From Rhododendron vialii (Eukaryota; Streptophyta; Magnoliopsida; Ericales; Ericaceae): 64,000 bases of DNA. Below, piece by piece: positions 38,413 to 50,481 of the stretch (position 1 is the stretch's first letter; each line of letters begins with the position of its first letter). The translations under genes were made by a program, and so were the position numbers. The stretch is taken from positions 5,943,001 through 6,007,000 of the forward strand of contig NC_080561.1 in assembly GCF_030253575.1 (NCBI RefSeq). Direction: 5' to 3'. The notes under the pieces are model-generated. The model ran no database searches and had not been told where the DNA came from. It saw only the letters and a list, made by a program, of their open reading frames with translations.

Positions 38413-39267
38413 CTAGTTGTTGAGAATGTTGAGGAGTGAAACTCTAGTTCTAATAAAACGCCTAAGCAAGTGCTCTAGAACTTCTCCCACAACTTCTATG
38501 CTCAACTCCAACTCTCCTAGTTGGTTTTGCACCGTCTTGATATTGATGGGTGTGTGCACTGCAGCATCTACCTTCTCAAACTCACTGATGACTGTCTCCT
38601 TCGCTGGACACGTTGCTCTCTTGTGGTGGATCAGTTTGGAAACCGAAGACCACCCACTTCTCCTTGATTGCATATTCGTTCCCAAAGTGTAGCACAACAA
38701 GGACTCCAGTGCGGAAACAGTGACATCTTCAACCTCTTTCAACATGCTAAAGGTGGCAACAGTTTCATGGTCTTTGTCCAAGGCTGGAACATTAAGTGTG
38801 TCTTTGTTTTCGATACTCTTCAAATCCTTCATTAACTTCTCGATCACCTTCTTTGCCTTCTTTCTAGAGGCTAAGTACCCACCAAAGTCATTTGCATCCC
38901 TTTTCCTTCATAGAACTGTGAGTTGTTCTTTCACATCTTCCTTCATCTGTGAGAAGATGTCTTTAGTGGCTGCACAAGCATCCAAGAGCCTGAGATATCC
39001 ATTTAAGGCTTCTCCAACCCATTTCTCATTCGATTCTCTTGCTAATCTTTGTTGGGTTTGTGGTAATAGCAGTAAATCATCGACAGTCATACAAATTTTC
39101 AAGGCTGCTTAATCTATTTGATATCGAGGGCAATGATGAGGAGGTAGCTTCTGAAGCACATAGTCTGCACAAATGCTCACTGAAATGAGGAATGATGGGA
39201 GGGGATCTAGAAGGCAAGCTAACAGATCGGCATGGTATGATTTCGATCTCAAAGGAGAGGAAGACAT
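38413..39267 (-). pseudogene. DUF241-family pseudogene, copy E (inverted)
   Basis: The only minus-strand copy. It is colinear with A and B from MSSSPLRSKS (ATG complement at 39265-39267) to SLLNILNN and the stop at 38413-38415. Compared with A and B there is a one-base loss near 39230 (just after the SKSYHA codons), a two-base loss near 39082 within the CVDD codons, and a CGA-to-TGA change at 38908-38910 in the RRKRDAS stretch. The 3' half still reads cleanly for 144 codons (MIEKLMKDLKSIENK to the end). It is therefore a recent pseudogene of the A/B type. A TATATAA-containing promoter block is retained upstream, near 39360. Confidence 0.85.
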
Positions 39268-40144
39268 TTTTGTTCTTTCTAGTTTGGACTATGGCTTAGC
39301 AATGGATTGAACAATTGATCAATCTTGAGAGATGCGACTCTTCCCTTGGCATATGCTCAATTATATAGGACGTTGGCTGGAGGAGACATTAGGAATCTCA
39401 TATCTTTAATTATCAGAGAAATATAACATGATTGAATTGGAAAGTAAATTTTAATTCTGGAAATGTTTATAGATTGTCTCCCCACCACCAGGTTTGTGAT
39501 TTGGATCTAACTACTTATCATGGCCATGTTTTGTGGATTGTCTCCCACCCAAAGTTCCAAACTACTACCAAATTTCTTTCCTATTGCATAATTCGCAATA
39601 CCAGCAATGCACGAGTGGCAACAGTGCAAGAAATAGGGCGTCAAGAGCACATTACTATTGCTTAAACTGCTTATCATGGCCAATTCTGCAGCACAGGCAT
39701 CAATGACTTTAACCAAAATTCACAGGCCTACCTAAGCATGGTTGCTAAGTAATGTAATGCAAGAGTGGCATTGACTCCATCAGTGAAACAATAAAAGTAA
39801 AGAAAATACTCAAGTACTATTTCAGGGAACACGAAGGGAACAATATAAAAACATAGTGTTTATGTAAGGGACCTGCTATGAGTTTCAAAGTAAAAATTTC
39901 ATTGCCTAGTAGTTTGTAACCAGGTGGTGGGAGACAATCCGTAATCATCGCCAACATTTTCCATACAGATCCCCCTTACCCCCCACATATAATTGATGTT
40001 GGTGACATTCCTTGTCTCCTCCAGCCTATGGTATATGTATTGAGCATATGCCAAGGGAAAGGTCACAACTCATGACAAAATTTTGATCCATTGTTCCTTC
40101 TAGACTTCCAGTCCTAAGTCAAATTCCCCTTGAGAAAGAAGAAA
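39268..40144. promoter_or_regulatory. Shared 880-bp intergenic region between divergent copies E and F
   Basis: Upstream flanks of E (minus) and F (plus) lie head to head. On the minus strand GTCCTATATAATTGAGCATA precedes E. On the plus strand CCTTGTCTCCTCCAGCCTAT with GGTATATGTATTGAGCATAT precedes F at about 40012-40050. Flank repeats typical of the cluster fill the rest (39430-39760). Confidence 0.55.
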
Positions 40145-41083
40145 ATGGCATCCTCTCCTTTGAGATCAAAATCCTACCATGCCCGTTCTGTCAGCTTGCC
40201 CTCTAGAACTCGTCCACTCATTCCTCAATTTGATGACCATTTGTGTAGACTTAATGCTTCTTCTGAGGCTACCACTTCTTCATTGCTGTCAATAAGCAAT
40301 ACAATAAGCGGCCTGGAAAATGTATATGACTGTGTTGATGAATTGCTCCGGCTACCTCACACACAACAAAGACTAGGCCAAGAATGTAATGAAAAATCAG
40401 TTGAAGAAGTGTTGGACGGATATCTTAGGCTCTTGGATGCTTGTGTGGCCACCAAAGACATCTTCTCACTGACAAAGGAAGACGTGAAAGAACAACACTC
40501 AAACCTGCGGAGAAAAAGGGATGCAAGTGACTTTGGTGGATACATAGCCTCTAGAAAGAAGGCGAAGAAGGTGATCCTGAAGTTACTAAATGATTTAAAG
40601 TGTATCAAACACAAAGATATACTTCGTGGTCTTTCCTTAGATAAGAGTCATGGAACTATTGCTATTTTTAGCATGTTGAAAGAGGTTGAAATTGTCACAT
40701 TTTGTGCATTGGAGTCCTTGTTGTGCTATGCTTCGGGAAGAAAGGTGCAATCAAGGAGAAGTGGATGGTCATTGGTTTCCAGACTCATGCACCATGAGAG
40801 AGCAGCCTGTCAAGCAAAAGAAACAGTTGTTAGCGAATTTGCGAATATTGATGCTGCGATCCGTGTGCTCGTTGGTCATCAGCCAATCAAATCAGTCCAC
40901 AACAAGAACATCGAGAGGGTGCAAAACCAGCTAGGAGAGTTGGAGTTGAGCATTCAAGATGCGGAAGAAGTTCTAGAGCGCTTGCTCAGGCGTTTAATTA
41001 GAACCAGAGTTTCCCTCCTCAACATTCTTACATTCTCAATAACTAGACTAGAAAATCCTGGAGCTGAAAGTTCATACTTGTAA
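40145..41083 (+). CDS. DUF241-family protein, copy F, with extended C-terminus
   Basis: An intronless gene of 312 residues and the most diverged intact copy. It starts MASSPLRSKSYHARSVSLPSR and keeps the serine-rich insert (ASSEATTSSLLSISN), then LENVYDCVDELLRLPHTQQ, YLRLLDACVATKDIF, YIASRKKAKKVILKLL, and LGELELSIQDAEEVLERLLRRLIRTRVSLLNIL. Where the paralogues end NILNN and stop, this copy has about eight extra bases (a repeat of ACATTCT) that shift the frame. It therefore reads on as TFSITRLENPGAESSYL before TAA. The old stop lies in another frame just downstream. The gene is otherwise unbroken. Function unknown. Confidence 0.88.
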   Translation: MASSPLRSKSYHARSVSLPSRTRPLIPQFDDHLCRLNASSEATTSSLLSISNTISGLENVYDCVDELLRLPHTQQRLGQECNEKSVEEVLDGYLRLLDACVATKDIFSLTKEDVKEQHSNLRRKRDASDFGGYIASRKKAKKVILKLLNDLKCIKHKDILRGLSLDKSHGTIAIFSMLKEVEIVTFCALESLLCYASGRKVQSRRSGWSLVSRLMHHERAACQAKETVVSEFANIDAAIRVLVGHQPIKSVHNKNIERVQNQLGELELSIQDAEEVLERLLRRLIRTRVSLLNILTFSITRLENPGAESSYL

Positions 41084-42161
41084 TTTATCCGGCACTTACA
41101 AATCAATATAGATTGCACAAACTTTATGGCTTATACATTACTTGTTTCATGTTCTTAAATTTTTGGCTTTGTACATCACATGAAAATTAGAGTAACACTA
41201 GGTTTATTAAGGTTGTTACACCTTGGTCGCTCGTCGTTTGTGGTCTGGGGTTTAGGCCCTCCATGAGCGGCCGTCAATGTGATGACATCTGAAAGAGTGG
41301 GATGGAGTCTTACGGTCCGAACAACCGTCTTGATCTCGGAAGATATATCGATGGTGCAATCCCCTTTTTTCTTTTGGTGCTTGTTTGAATGATTTTCTGT
41401 ATTCCTTGCTTTTTGTTTTTGTTTTTCAAGTGATGTAATAAGACATATCTTGGCTCCAAATGAGCTGAAATGGTATCACATGAACCAAAGGCATCTGAGA
41501 ATGTCCCGGGATGCATGAAACATAGAAAGCACCAAACCGGGAACTTAGCGTACGCAAACCGTTAAGGCCCCGTTCTCCTAACTAATTTAAATAAATACTT
41601 ATTTTTTAGGTTAAAAGTGATGTATTGTGAGAGAATGACATATCTCGTGAAAAGAAAAATAAGTACTTAAAAATTAAAAACCTTAGTGGAGCGGTGTCTT
41701 AATTGTGGCCGCAAATCTCGAAGTATGCTGCCACAAAACTCAAAGTTTGCGGACTCAGTCAATGCACCTGAGGATGCATAAGGAATGAATTTGGAACCTA
41801 TGGAAAAGAAAATAAAGAAAAGCAAAAATTATTTTCTCTAGTTTGATTTGAGAGGTTACGGAGAGGAAAATAACAAAATGAAGAATTACGCATAGTGAAT
41901 TTTGCTCTACACTTTCCTCAAAACTTTCTTTTCTTTCCTTTCCTTTATTTATTTTCCTAAAAAGAGAAGAAAGGAAAATTTAAAAAAAATTCCCTCCCAT
42001 TGTTTGGAACATGATGCTCCCAATTGTTTCCAACCGTACCGTTGGATTGTATAAGTGGATCTCGACCATTAATTGTCAAAACATCTCAGTAGTGAATATA
42101 GTCATCCAATGTAGTAAGTGTATCCATGTAAAATAACGAGTGTTGCTTTAGTAAATGGTAA
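41084..42161. other. Spacer with a small MITE-like element
   Basis: Mostly unassigned. 41569-41699 has inverted ends (GGCCCCGTTCTCCTAACTAA against AAGACACCGCTCCACTAAGG) around an AT-rich body, and resembles 5165-5255. Around 41705-41765 are GGCCGCAAATCTC-like strings recalling 49640-49750. No gene. Confidence 0.4.
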
Positions 42162-42338
42162 ACTAGCATAGTTGGTAAGTTCATGTTCCCTCTGGGGTGG
42201 CCCCAAGAGGAGCGGGGTTTGGGCCCTTTAGAGTTTCCGGGCTATGGATAACCTCTGAGCCCCTGTTAACTAATATCGTATCACCAACCCCCGCTAACCA
42301 TACAATATTAGAAAATTTTTTTTAAAAAAAACCCTGTT
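42162..42338 (+). mobile_element. tRNA-derived SINE, copy 2
   Basis: A-box-like TAGCATAGTTGG and B-box-like GGGTTTGGGCCC, then GGGCTATGGATAACCTCTGA and CACCAACCCCCGCTAACC, and an A/T-rich tail. The body matches the SINE at 13019-13190 (minus). Flanks TAAATGGTAA (42152-42161) and TATATGGTAA (42339-42348) look like a target duplication with one mismatch. Confidence 0.7.
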
Positions 42339-42539
42339 TATATGGTAAGTAATATTGCAATTTTTTTGACAAAAAAAATAATAAAACTATCTCGTTTTTA
42401 ACAAATTCACCATACTTTTTATGATTGGTTTTGATTTAATGCCGTGATTTACATATTTTTCAATTTAAGGGTTCATATTCAATGGTAGCAGACTGAAATT
42501 TTCCACTTCCCTCAGATTCCAAACAGAGGGTTACGTTCC

Positions 42540-42663
42540 AGACGGGCCGGAAGGTTTTTTATGTTCGTTTTATCGTGGCCACTTTCTTTATGCCCAGATG
42601 GAGTTTGCGTTGGTAAATGTCTGGCGGCGTGACAAATAAGCCCCAAAACGCTAACTTTTCTCT

Positions 42664-42695
<32 letters not shown>

Positions 42696-42895
42696 GCGGT
42701 GTTGGTGGGCAGCAGTGGTGGTGGTGGTGGTGGTGACTGGATTGGGAGCTAGGATTTTAAGATTGAGGATTTTTTTTCGAAATTAGGGGTTGGGATTTCT
42801 CTCGGCAGTTGGCGGTTTTCTCGGGGGAATAGGGTCGCGAAATCAGGGGTTGAAGCTTCCGGTTGTGGTGGTGTTCCTTGTCTATCTTCGCGGCC
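42540..42895 (+). promoter_or_regulatory. Leader region of the PMD gene with CT and GTG repeats
   Basis: A CT run at about 42668-42695 and a GTG run at about 42717-42735 lie in a GC-rich leader that differs sharply from the AT-rich spacer upstream. No clear TATA box. Confidence 0.45.
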
Positions 42896-45800
42896 ATGGC
42901 TGCAGGTGGTTCTAGTTCCGCCGTGGTTCCGGCTTTCGATCCGGACGAGTACCGGCCTCTGCCGCATGAGTTCGAGCCGGTGGGTCTAAAGCTGTACCAG
43001 CAGAAATCAAGGAAGATAAATAAGCACCGGAAAAAGAAAGCAAGGATACTCGACAACGAGGCAGTGCCACGAGAGCCGGAGATACACTTCTCAGTGAAGA
43101 ACAAAGAGGTAAAAAAACTCTCAAGGTTTTCAAATTAAACTTGGTCCAATGTGTTATCATGACAGTTGCTTTCGTTCCTAGAACGAGAAATGCTATTAGA
43201 TTTAGGAGGAATGAAAAACAAGTAAAAAAGGAAGATACATGCATGGTGATGGATCTTGATTATATGCTCTCATGATGACAGTGACGTAGCCAGAAAACTA
43301 TGTAAGTGGGGCACCTTTTAAACACATTTCAACCATAAAATTTCGTTTTAAGCAATGTTAAAACATTTGTGCTAAGAATTGAAAAACCTAACATAATTTT
43401 TTAATATAGTAAAATACAAAGAATATAAAAACAATCAAACTACTTGAATTGTCTTAGCGGATAAGTCTAAAAGCAATTCACTACACAATATTTAGCATTA
43501 TTGCTCCCATTATTAATATTTGCTAAAGTATAAAACATATAACCCATGGTTTAGGCATTTTTGAATTTTAGACATTATGCATTAGAGAGTTCCAAATAGT
43601 AAGTGGTGGCTATTTTTCACATTAGATATCTCATTTCGCCGGTATAATGACAATGTTCAAATATGTGGAAAATAAATTGAGAATGAAATGATATTCGACT
43701 AGAGAAAATACAATTATGAAATACTTAACTAGAGAAAATACAAAATATACATTTTAAAATCTTAAATTTAAAAAAAAATTGAGTGGGGGCGCGTGCCCCC
43801 GCTCGTCCTATTCTCCCTCCGCCATTGAGATGAAGTCTTACAGACACATAACTCCGCTAATGCGTTTCTTATGATGCATGATTGTTTTATTTTCTGAATG
43901 TACCTGAATGTTCAAATTTTCTTGATGAAAACATGGACTAACTGATAGGATTGAGTGATGATTTTAAACCTGAGGACGCTGCATGCTGCGTCTAACCTTC
44001 GAACACTCCTTCGAATTATGGGTAGATCATAGACGTTGAAATAATACTGCCCCTATGTATGTTTTAAGCCCTTTTTAGCCTTGTTTATGCTTTGTTTATG
44101 CTTTTGATCCATGAGATACGACTAACTGTCATTATTATTCTACTGTAATGCTTAGGATGCGTGAATGCTTGGAACGAGGATTATGGTGTGTGATGAACTT
44201 TTGCACTACTGAATTCGGTCACCATGTCATCCATGACCATTCCAATCCATGCTTTTAGGGTGCATGTTTGGATGCATGATGCATGAATGTTGTTTGAATT
44301 TACCACTTATATGCTAACTCCCTTTTCTATTATCGTTAAACCTTGTAGGCAAAGGATTACATCAGGGGCTTCGGGGGTTCAGGGAAGGTGAAACAATGGT
44401 ATGAGACACTCCCCCGAAGAGCAAAGGAGTTGGTAGATGGCACAGGCTTTGGGGGGTTTGTACAGCTGCTAGGCGAGACTAGTAACGATCGCTTGCAGCT
44501 TACAGCCCTAGCCGAGAGGTGGTGGGATACTACCAATACATTTCACCTACCCTTTGGGGAGGCTACACTAACACCTCTGGACTTCGCGGCAATTACTGGG
44601 ATACGGGTTGGGGGAGATCCGATTCCATTTGATATTGGACTTTACAAAAATAGGTCTGCTTTGGTCTATTTTCTCGGTCGGGTGCCTGATATGACTGACA
44701 CAGGTACCGTGCGTTACTCATGGTTTTACGAGACTTTCAAGAAGCATCCTTGTGTAATGGAGAGGGATTATGAGCACGTGGCCCGAGCCTTCCTATTGTA
44801 TTTGTTTGGGGCCGCATTGTTTCCGAATAAGGATAGTCGGGTTCACCTGCACTATTTGGCTGGGATGAAGGACTTGTCCACTGTCAAGGACTACGATTGG
44901 GGAGGTGCTGCACTTGCTACTCTTTATGGCCATATGGGGGCCATCTCCAGGGGGACCACATTGAGTATGGGGGGATACTGGCGGGTTTGGGAGGTAAACC
45001 GTTGTATCAATGTTCTTTGTTCCTATTGCTTTCACTTGTTTGCTCCTTTCCTTTACTCATTTATGCATCGTTATTAGTTTAAAGGTTTCTAGTATGCATT
45101 TTTAATGCAGATATGGAGTTACGAGTTTTTGAGGATGCATGTTCCAAAAAATAGCTATGCAGACCCTTCGGTGATCCCCCGAGGATTGAAGTGGGCGCGA
45201 GACTCTAGGGGAAAGAAGGAAGGTAGGAAGAACTTGACGACATATCGTCTTTTCTTGGACCAATTGATGAAGGAACATGTAAGCTTATAATTTTTTTTGG
45301 TTTCATTGGATCTTTCAATCTTCAAAACTATTCTTATCGATCTTTGGCATTAACTGCAGGTGATTTGGGATGTATGGGCGGGGGTTGATCCAGTGGTACA
45401 CGCTGATTTATTGAGGAGTGGACAGGCCAATGGTCGGAGGATTTTGTTGGAGGGACCATTTTGCAGACAGTGGTACCTGGGGGAGAGAGTGGTGAGACAG
45501 TCCCTAGGCTACGACGTATTTAGGGTGCCGAAACCGATTCCCACTTCTATGCTGAATACGAGGAGCTTGACAGTAGAGGATGTGGCGCGATGGACTAAGG
45601 GTGAGGATGCTGCCACCTTTTTGGAAGAGTCCGGGGACTACGAGGAGCACATGGTACAGAGGCTTACGCCTGTCTTGGGTGTAAGTAGAGTTCAGAGAGG
45701 CCCTCCCCCAGGACCACATGCTGTAACTGTGCCATCGGCGGCAACAGAAGCAGCTCCAACAGAAGGAGGAGCTGAGGTTCCAATTGGTGCTCTTTTGGTG

Positions 45801-48800
45801 GAGCTTCCTCAGTTGCCATGGCAAGTGGACTACTACAGTAGAACGGGGCAGAGGCGGTACATTGACATTCCTAGTCCAGAGCACGGGGACTTCACTCTCC
45901 CGCCTAATGTCCAACAGGTTTGTTTCCTTTCTTCAACCTTGAATTTCAGTCTTCACTTGCCTTTTATGTTTACTTGCAATGATGCACGTGCTGCACGTGG
46001 AGTTTGTCAAATTATGGAAGTTTAGTTTATGAAATTTGCAGTATTTTTCCTGACCTTCACAAGTTGCATACACAAATGCCCAATTTGAACTTTTTGAAAT
46101 GATATTTCGACACGTTTTTCATTTGGTGTAATCTTGGAATAACGTGGTTTCTCAACTATTATTGAATTAGAACACAGTTGCTTTCCAAAGTACTCAATTG
46201 ACAACCATTTGTCTCAGTTATAAGCATATTTACCAGCAAATGAAGATAACTTTGTAAATTTTGATTCTCTTTATATATCAAAACCTTAAATTTCTACTGT
46301 GCAATCATGCTAGCACCCAGGAACAAAATAATTAAATTCAAAATAACATTTAAAATTAGACCTAAACCATCACAATCCATTTCTCATCAAATTCTATTTT
46401 TGCATCAAGCTCTTACCAAATCATATGCTACTACACATTCAATTGTCGTGCTTTTTACAAGATTAGATTATGGCATTTATGCTACTCTTTGCCTTGACAT
46501 TTAAGGTCCTTTGCATACCTTGTAATAACCATTCAGAATGATAACTATCAATATTATCAGTTCAAACTCCAACCGGGGATAGTCACATGCGAATAAACAG
46601 TTTAACACATGGACAATTTGCCTTCACCGGCTTAGCACATAAAATTTACCTATAGACAATAAGCACCTTGAACACAATATCATCGTTTTTCCAAAACGAT
46701 CTCCCATATAAATTAGAATCCCCAAAGAAGTATTAATTCAACTTATCCACTGGAATGTTCAATGTTTTGTCTCGTTAATTGAATTTACATGTTAAGGGAT
46801 TTTAAGATAAAAAAGGCTTAGTGATCCGCTCTCCACCGCCCAACACACTACAATGGATACTTTTTTAGACATCCCACTTAGTGCGAGTGATTCAGTTCAA
46901 AAAAACTTTAGATACGTTACGGTGTTGACTCCGAAGGAGCTTAGCGATTCCCCTCCCCATAACCCTAAGCGCAAAAGTATCCCAATCAATGTGTGTGAAG
47001 CAAAAGAAGGAGAATTTTAAACTTAATGGACAATACATGGTGAATGGCTTGAGATGTGGAAAATGTATGATTTTATTTGGATTACAATGTTTTTTCAAAG
47101 TTTAAATTAATAAGTTAGAATTATATTTTATATTTTTCATTTTGGACTAAGGTGGCTTTTTTTTGCCTCGGTATGTAGAACATAGGTAAATTTTTTTTTT
47201 TGCAAGACTTAAGTATTGAATGTTGAATATTGATTTGCTTTCCTTGACTTTTGCTTCTCTTAATCTTTTCTTTTTCGTAGTTATCAATTCTTCTAGTAAT
47301 CTATTTCTACGTTAGCCTGCCAGTTCATTGTGCCTTACTAAACATTTAAGAACACAACTTAGTGGTGGATCAAGAAATATCATGTTCATATGCACTATCA
47401 AGTTAAGAAGCACATACGCAGATACATAAGGCACAACACGGACACGAGGACACGTTATTACTCTAAAATGTATGACCCGGACACATTGAGGATGCGATGA
47501 TTTATGTATATTCAGTAATTTAGTTAGGTGTACATAGGACCATAGGTTTGCATTTCAAATTTACAAAGTAGAAAAGATACAATAAATAATGAAGATTCTA
47601 AACAGACTCGAGTTTCAATAAATCCTTAAACGTACGTATCCTTTGCACTAATCTGCACATTTTCGTTGACGTTTAAATATGATTAAGCATAACAATTATA
47701 TTTTTCTAACTTGTTTAAGAAAGTGATATGCCACATTCTAAACTTTCATAATTAATTACATGTTAGTAACCGTCTAAGAAGTGTCTACTATATGTTAGTT
47801 TCTCAGTAACACATACCTATGAAATCCCGAACACGTCCCCAAAATAGTGTGGGATACTTGTCCCAATTAATGTCCTAGAGTATTCTAGAAGTGTCGGAGT
47901 TGACACGTAGGACATGAACACTCCACCTTCTTTGAAATGTCCATACTACTTAGCTATCACGTATCAACACATGACCAAAGAGTAAAATATTCAACAAAAA
48001 AGAGAAGGCTATGTATTGAGAAGTTAAGCTGTGCATCATTTTGGAGGGGAGAGATATAATTTGGCTTTACAGTAATAGAATCATCTTAAATATAAATCCA
48101 CCAAACGAAGGTCTTTTTATTTATATGCAAACCCAACAGTAATCTTGTCTAAGAAGCACTCACACACCTAAGTCATTGCCATATTCATGCAAGAAACGCT
48201 GGGGATACTGGCACTCCAACAACACATGTGAATATTTATAGGACACACTAAATGACTTGTCCAGTGAATACAATAAAATCAATAGGGCACACATTTGAGA
48301 TACACTGAGGACACGTGTGTCTCAAGCGAGACACATTTAACGACTTAGAACTTAGTGTCACTCCGTAATGTAAAAACTTAGTTCAAGAGTTAAACATATA
48401 ACTTATGATTTGTCTTTTTTTGGACGCATAACTTAGGTGCCGGAGAAGGAGGAGCCTGCTGGACTGGGGTCTGGAAGGGTGTGTGGTTGGGAAAGGGGAG
48501 AGGGAGGGATTTTGTGAGACGATAGAGAGGGAGGAGAGGGAGTGTTCTAATCTCAGCCATTGAAATGAATGGCTGAGATCTTGTGTCGAAAGTTGTGTTA
48601 TTTGTTGTGTGAGGGGAACTAGCCCCATATTAAAGACATTTTCTCTTTTAATATGATATTTTCTCTTTTATATTTATCTCGTCTCTCGTGTTCAAGTCCT
48701 CAATACTCCTCATTAATTTAGAAGTACTCTCTGCACTTACTCTATGAGACTGCATTTCAATTTTTAACTTTGTAAGTATTCATCAACTTTGGGCTTTGAA

Positions 48801-49233
48801 CTTGGAGTCCAACGTAAGACATGATTAAATCTAGAACAATGCAAGTCTCTTTCCTTTGGTTTTTTAATTTCCCTGGTTTCGCAGTACTATTTCTAAGATT
48901 TCTATCCAATGTTTAGAAAAATGGTTTTATTTTGATCTTTTTGCCTAGGGGTTCTAAAACTGAAGCGTTGTATTGTAATTTGTAAATACATTCTACTTTT
49001 GAGGCTATATTTGGAATGAAAAGTGTGGGAAACAATTTAGCCCCCGATTTTTTAAAGTAGAAAGATAAGATATGTGGAATATGGGTCCGATCAGTTTTCC
49101 TTTTCAGGTGCCCCGGGAGTATGTGGAGGCGTGCTTTCGTAATATAAGTGGCTTAAGAGTCCTTGTCCGACAGCAGGCAATGACGGACAAGACAGTGAGA
49201 CCTCCTCAGTTGGGGAGCGAGGATGAGGAGTAG
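42896..49233 (+). CDS. Plant mobile domain (PMD, MAIN-like) protein
   Basis: Five exons, all joined in phase 0, give 569 residues: 42896-43108, 44349-44993, 45111-45278, 45360-45917 and 49108-49233 (TAG). Every intron is GT-AG. Exon 2 carries the PMD hallmark FVQLLGETSNDRLQLTALAERWWDTTNTFHLPFGEATLTPLDFAAITGIRVGGDPIPFD in spaced blocks, and exons 3-4 continue the domain (WSYEFLRMH, GLKWARDSRG, IWDVWAGVDP). PMD proteins such as MAIN and MAIL1 act in nuclear gene silencing and meristem maintenance, and the domain also travels in transposons. Exon 1 (MAAGGSSSAVVPAFDPDEYRP, then a KxxKHRKKKAR patch) matches nothing I know and might be a captured host piece. The frame stays open for about 40 codons past the TAG with acidic sequence, so the tail may be shortened. 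Intact; function uncertain. Confidence 0.8.
43279..43827. mobile_element. MITE-like element in intron 1 of the PMD gene
   Basis: Ends CAGTGACGTAGCCAG (43279) and CTCCCTCCGCCATTG (43813-43827) are imperfect inverted partners of the common plant CAGTGGCGGAGCCAG type. The body is AT-rich, with a GC-rich patch GGGGGCGCGTGCCCCCGC near the right end. No frame. The superfamily is not settled. Confidence 0.5.
45918..49107 (+). other. 3.2-kb intron 4 of the PMD gene
   Basis: AT-rich with no recognised domain. It holds repeated GACACG/GGACAC strings (47430-48370), and a short perfect hairpin ATCTCAGCCATT...AATGGCTGAGAT at 48550-48579 next to a GA-rich stretch. Probably enlarged by decayed elements. 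Confidence 0.5.
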
Positions 49234-50480
49234 GACGAGGACACAGAGTTGGCTAGTATCGTGGCTTCACCTTCGGGGCTTTTGGCCAAGAAGCCCCGTC
49301 AGTGGCACTCAGTTCTTTACTTTCCTTTATGCTTGTACGTAGTGTTAGGGTAGATGATTTGTATGATGATGCTCAGTTTATACCCTATTTTGTATTTTGC
49401 ATCGAACGGTAATCGCACTTATTGCTTTCGATTAGTCTAGTTGATGCCATAGTTCTGATTTATGACCCTTTTCTCATATGAAAGTCGTGGATTCTCAAAT
49501 TTGATTTCGATAGTAAGTCCATAATGAGTATGGCTATATACTACAAATTCTTGATGGCTGTGTTTGGATGAGACGATGGGCGTTGGGGCATGCGAAAGAA
49601 GCGAGGAAGTTCTGTCAAACTTATGCTGCGAACAGACCTTGCGGCCAAAAAATCAGAGGTTGCAGCCACAAGTTTCAGGTTTGCGGCCACATATTTGTTG
49701 TGGGAAAGAGTTTCAGAACACCAGATTACAAATTGCGGTCGCAAACTTGGTTCTGCAGCAGATAAATCCTATGGCATTTTGGTCAATGCCTTGTTCATGG
49801 GGCTTCACTTTCAGCATGAAATGAACAGTAGTAGTTCTTGATGACCTCAAACTCCATTTCCCTTGCCTCCAGTGAAGTTGCAACCCTCCTTTAACTCTTG
49901 AAAACTACCTCCATTGGCTCTTCTCCGATCCCCCTCAATGGATGGATGAACTTGACGGGATATACCAAATGAATTTCGTAAGTTATGGATCTTGCATTTG
50001 TAGACAGGGGATAAATCCATGTGGATTTTTCTGGCTTCTCAGAACACCATTCAGGATTTCGATTAGAGTAATCGTTATGCATAGTATATTTTGGACACAC
50101 ACGACGAGTCATGTTATTTAATGATGCCCAAGTTGTTGCGATTCCAATTGTCTCAAGGATGATGACTTAGCAAATAGGCATACCCAAGCATGAATGTGAT
50201 TTAAAGAAAACACACGAGTGGCAGTGCCTCCCTAGATCTGCTATGAATTTCCAGTTAAAAAATCCATTGGCTTGTAGTTTGCAGACTGGTGATGGGGAGA
50301 CAATCCGTGAACATCGCCAAGATCATCCACATTACCACTCAGTGGTAATTGAGGACGGTGAGATTCCTTGTCTCCTCCAGCCCATGGTATATATTTCGAG
50401 CATATGCGCCAAGGGAAAGGTCACAACTCACAAAGCTTTGATCCATTGTTCATTCTAGACTTCCCCTTGAGAAAGAAGAA
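49234..50480. other. PMD 3' region and DUF241 flank remnants
   Basis: After the PMD 3' region, 49560-49780 has GCGGCCA/GCGGTCGC-rich sequence with short frames but no family match. 49890-50170 is a DUF241 downstream flank (AACACCATTCAGGATTTCGA, GTTATTTAATGATGCCCAAG). 50200-50480 is an upstream flank with the promoter block (CCTTGTCTCCTCCAGCCCAT, GGTATATATTTCGAGCATAT). Confidence 0.5.
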
Positions 50481-50481
50481 A

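Noticed and set aside
45504-45914. 136-codon frame antisense to PMD exon 4
   Set aside because: It is opposite a recognised exon, with no independent support.
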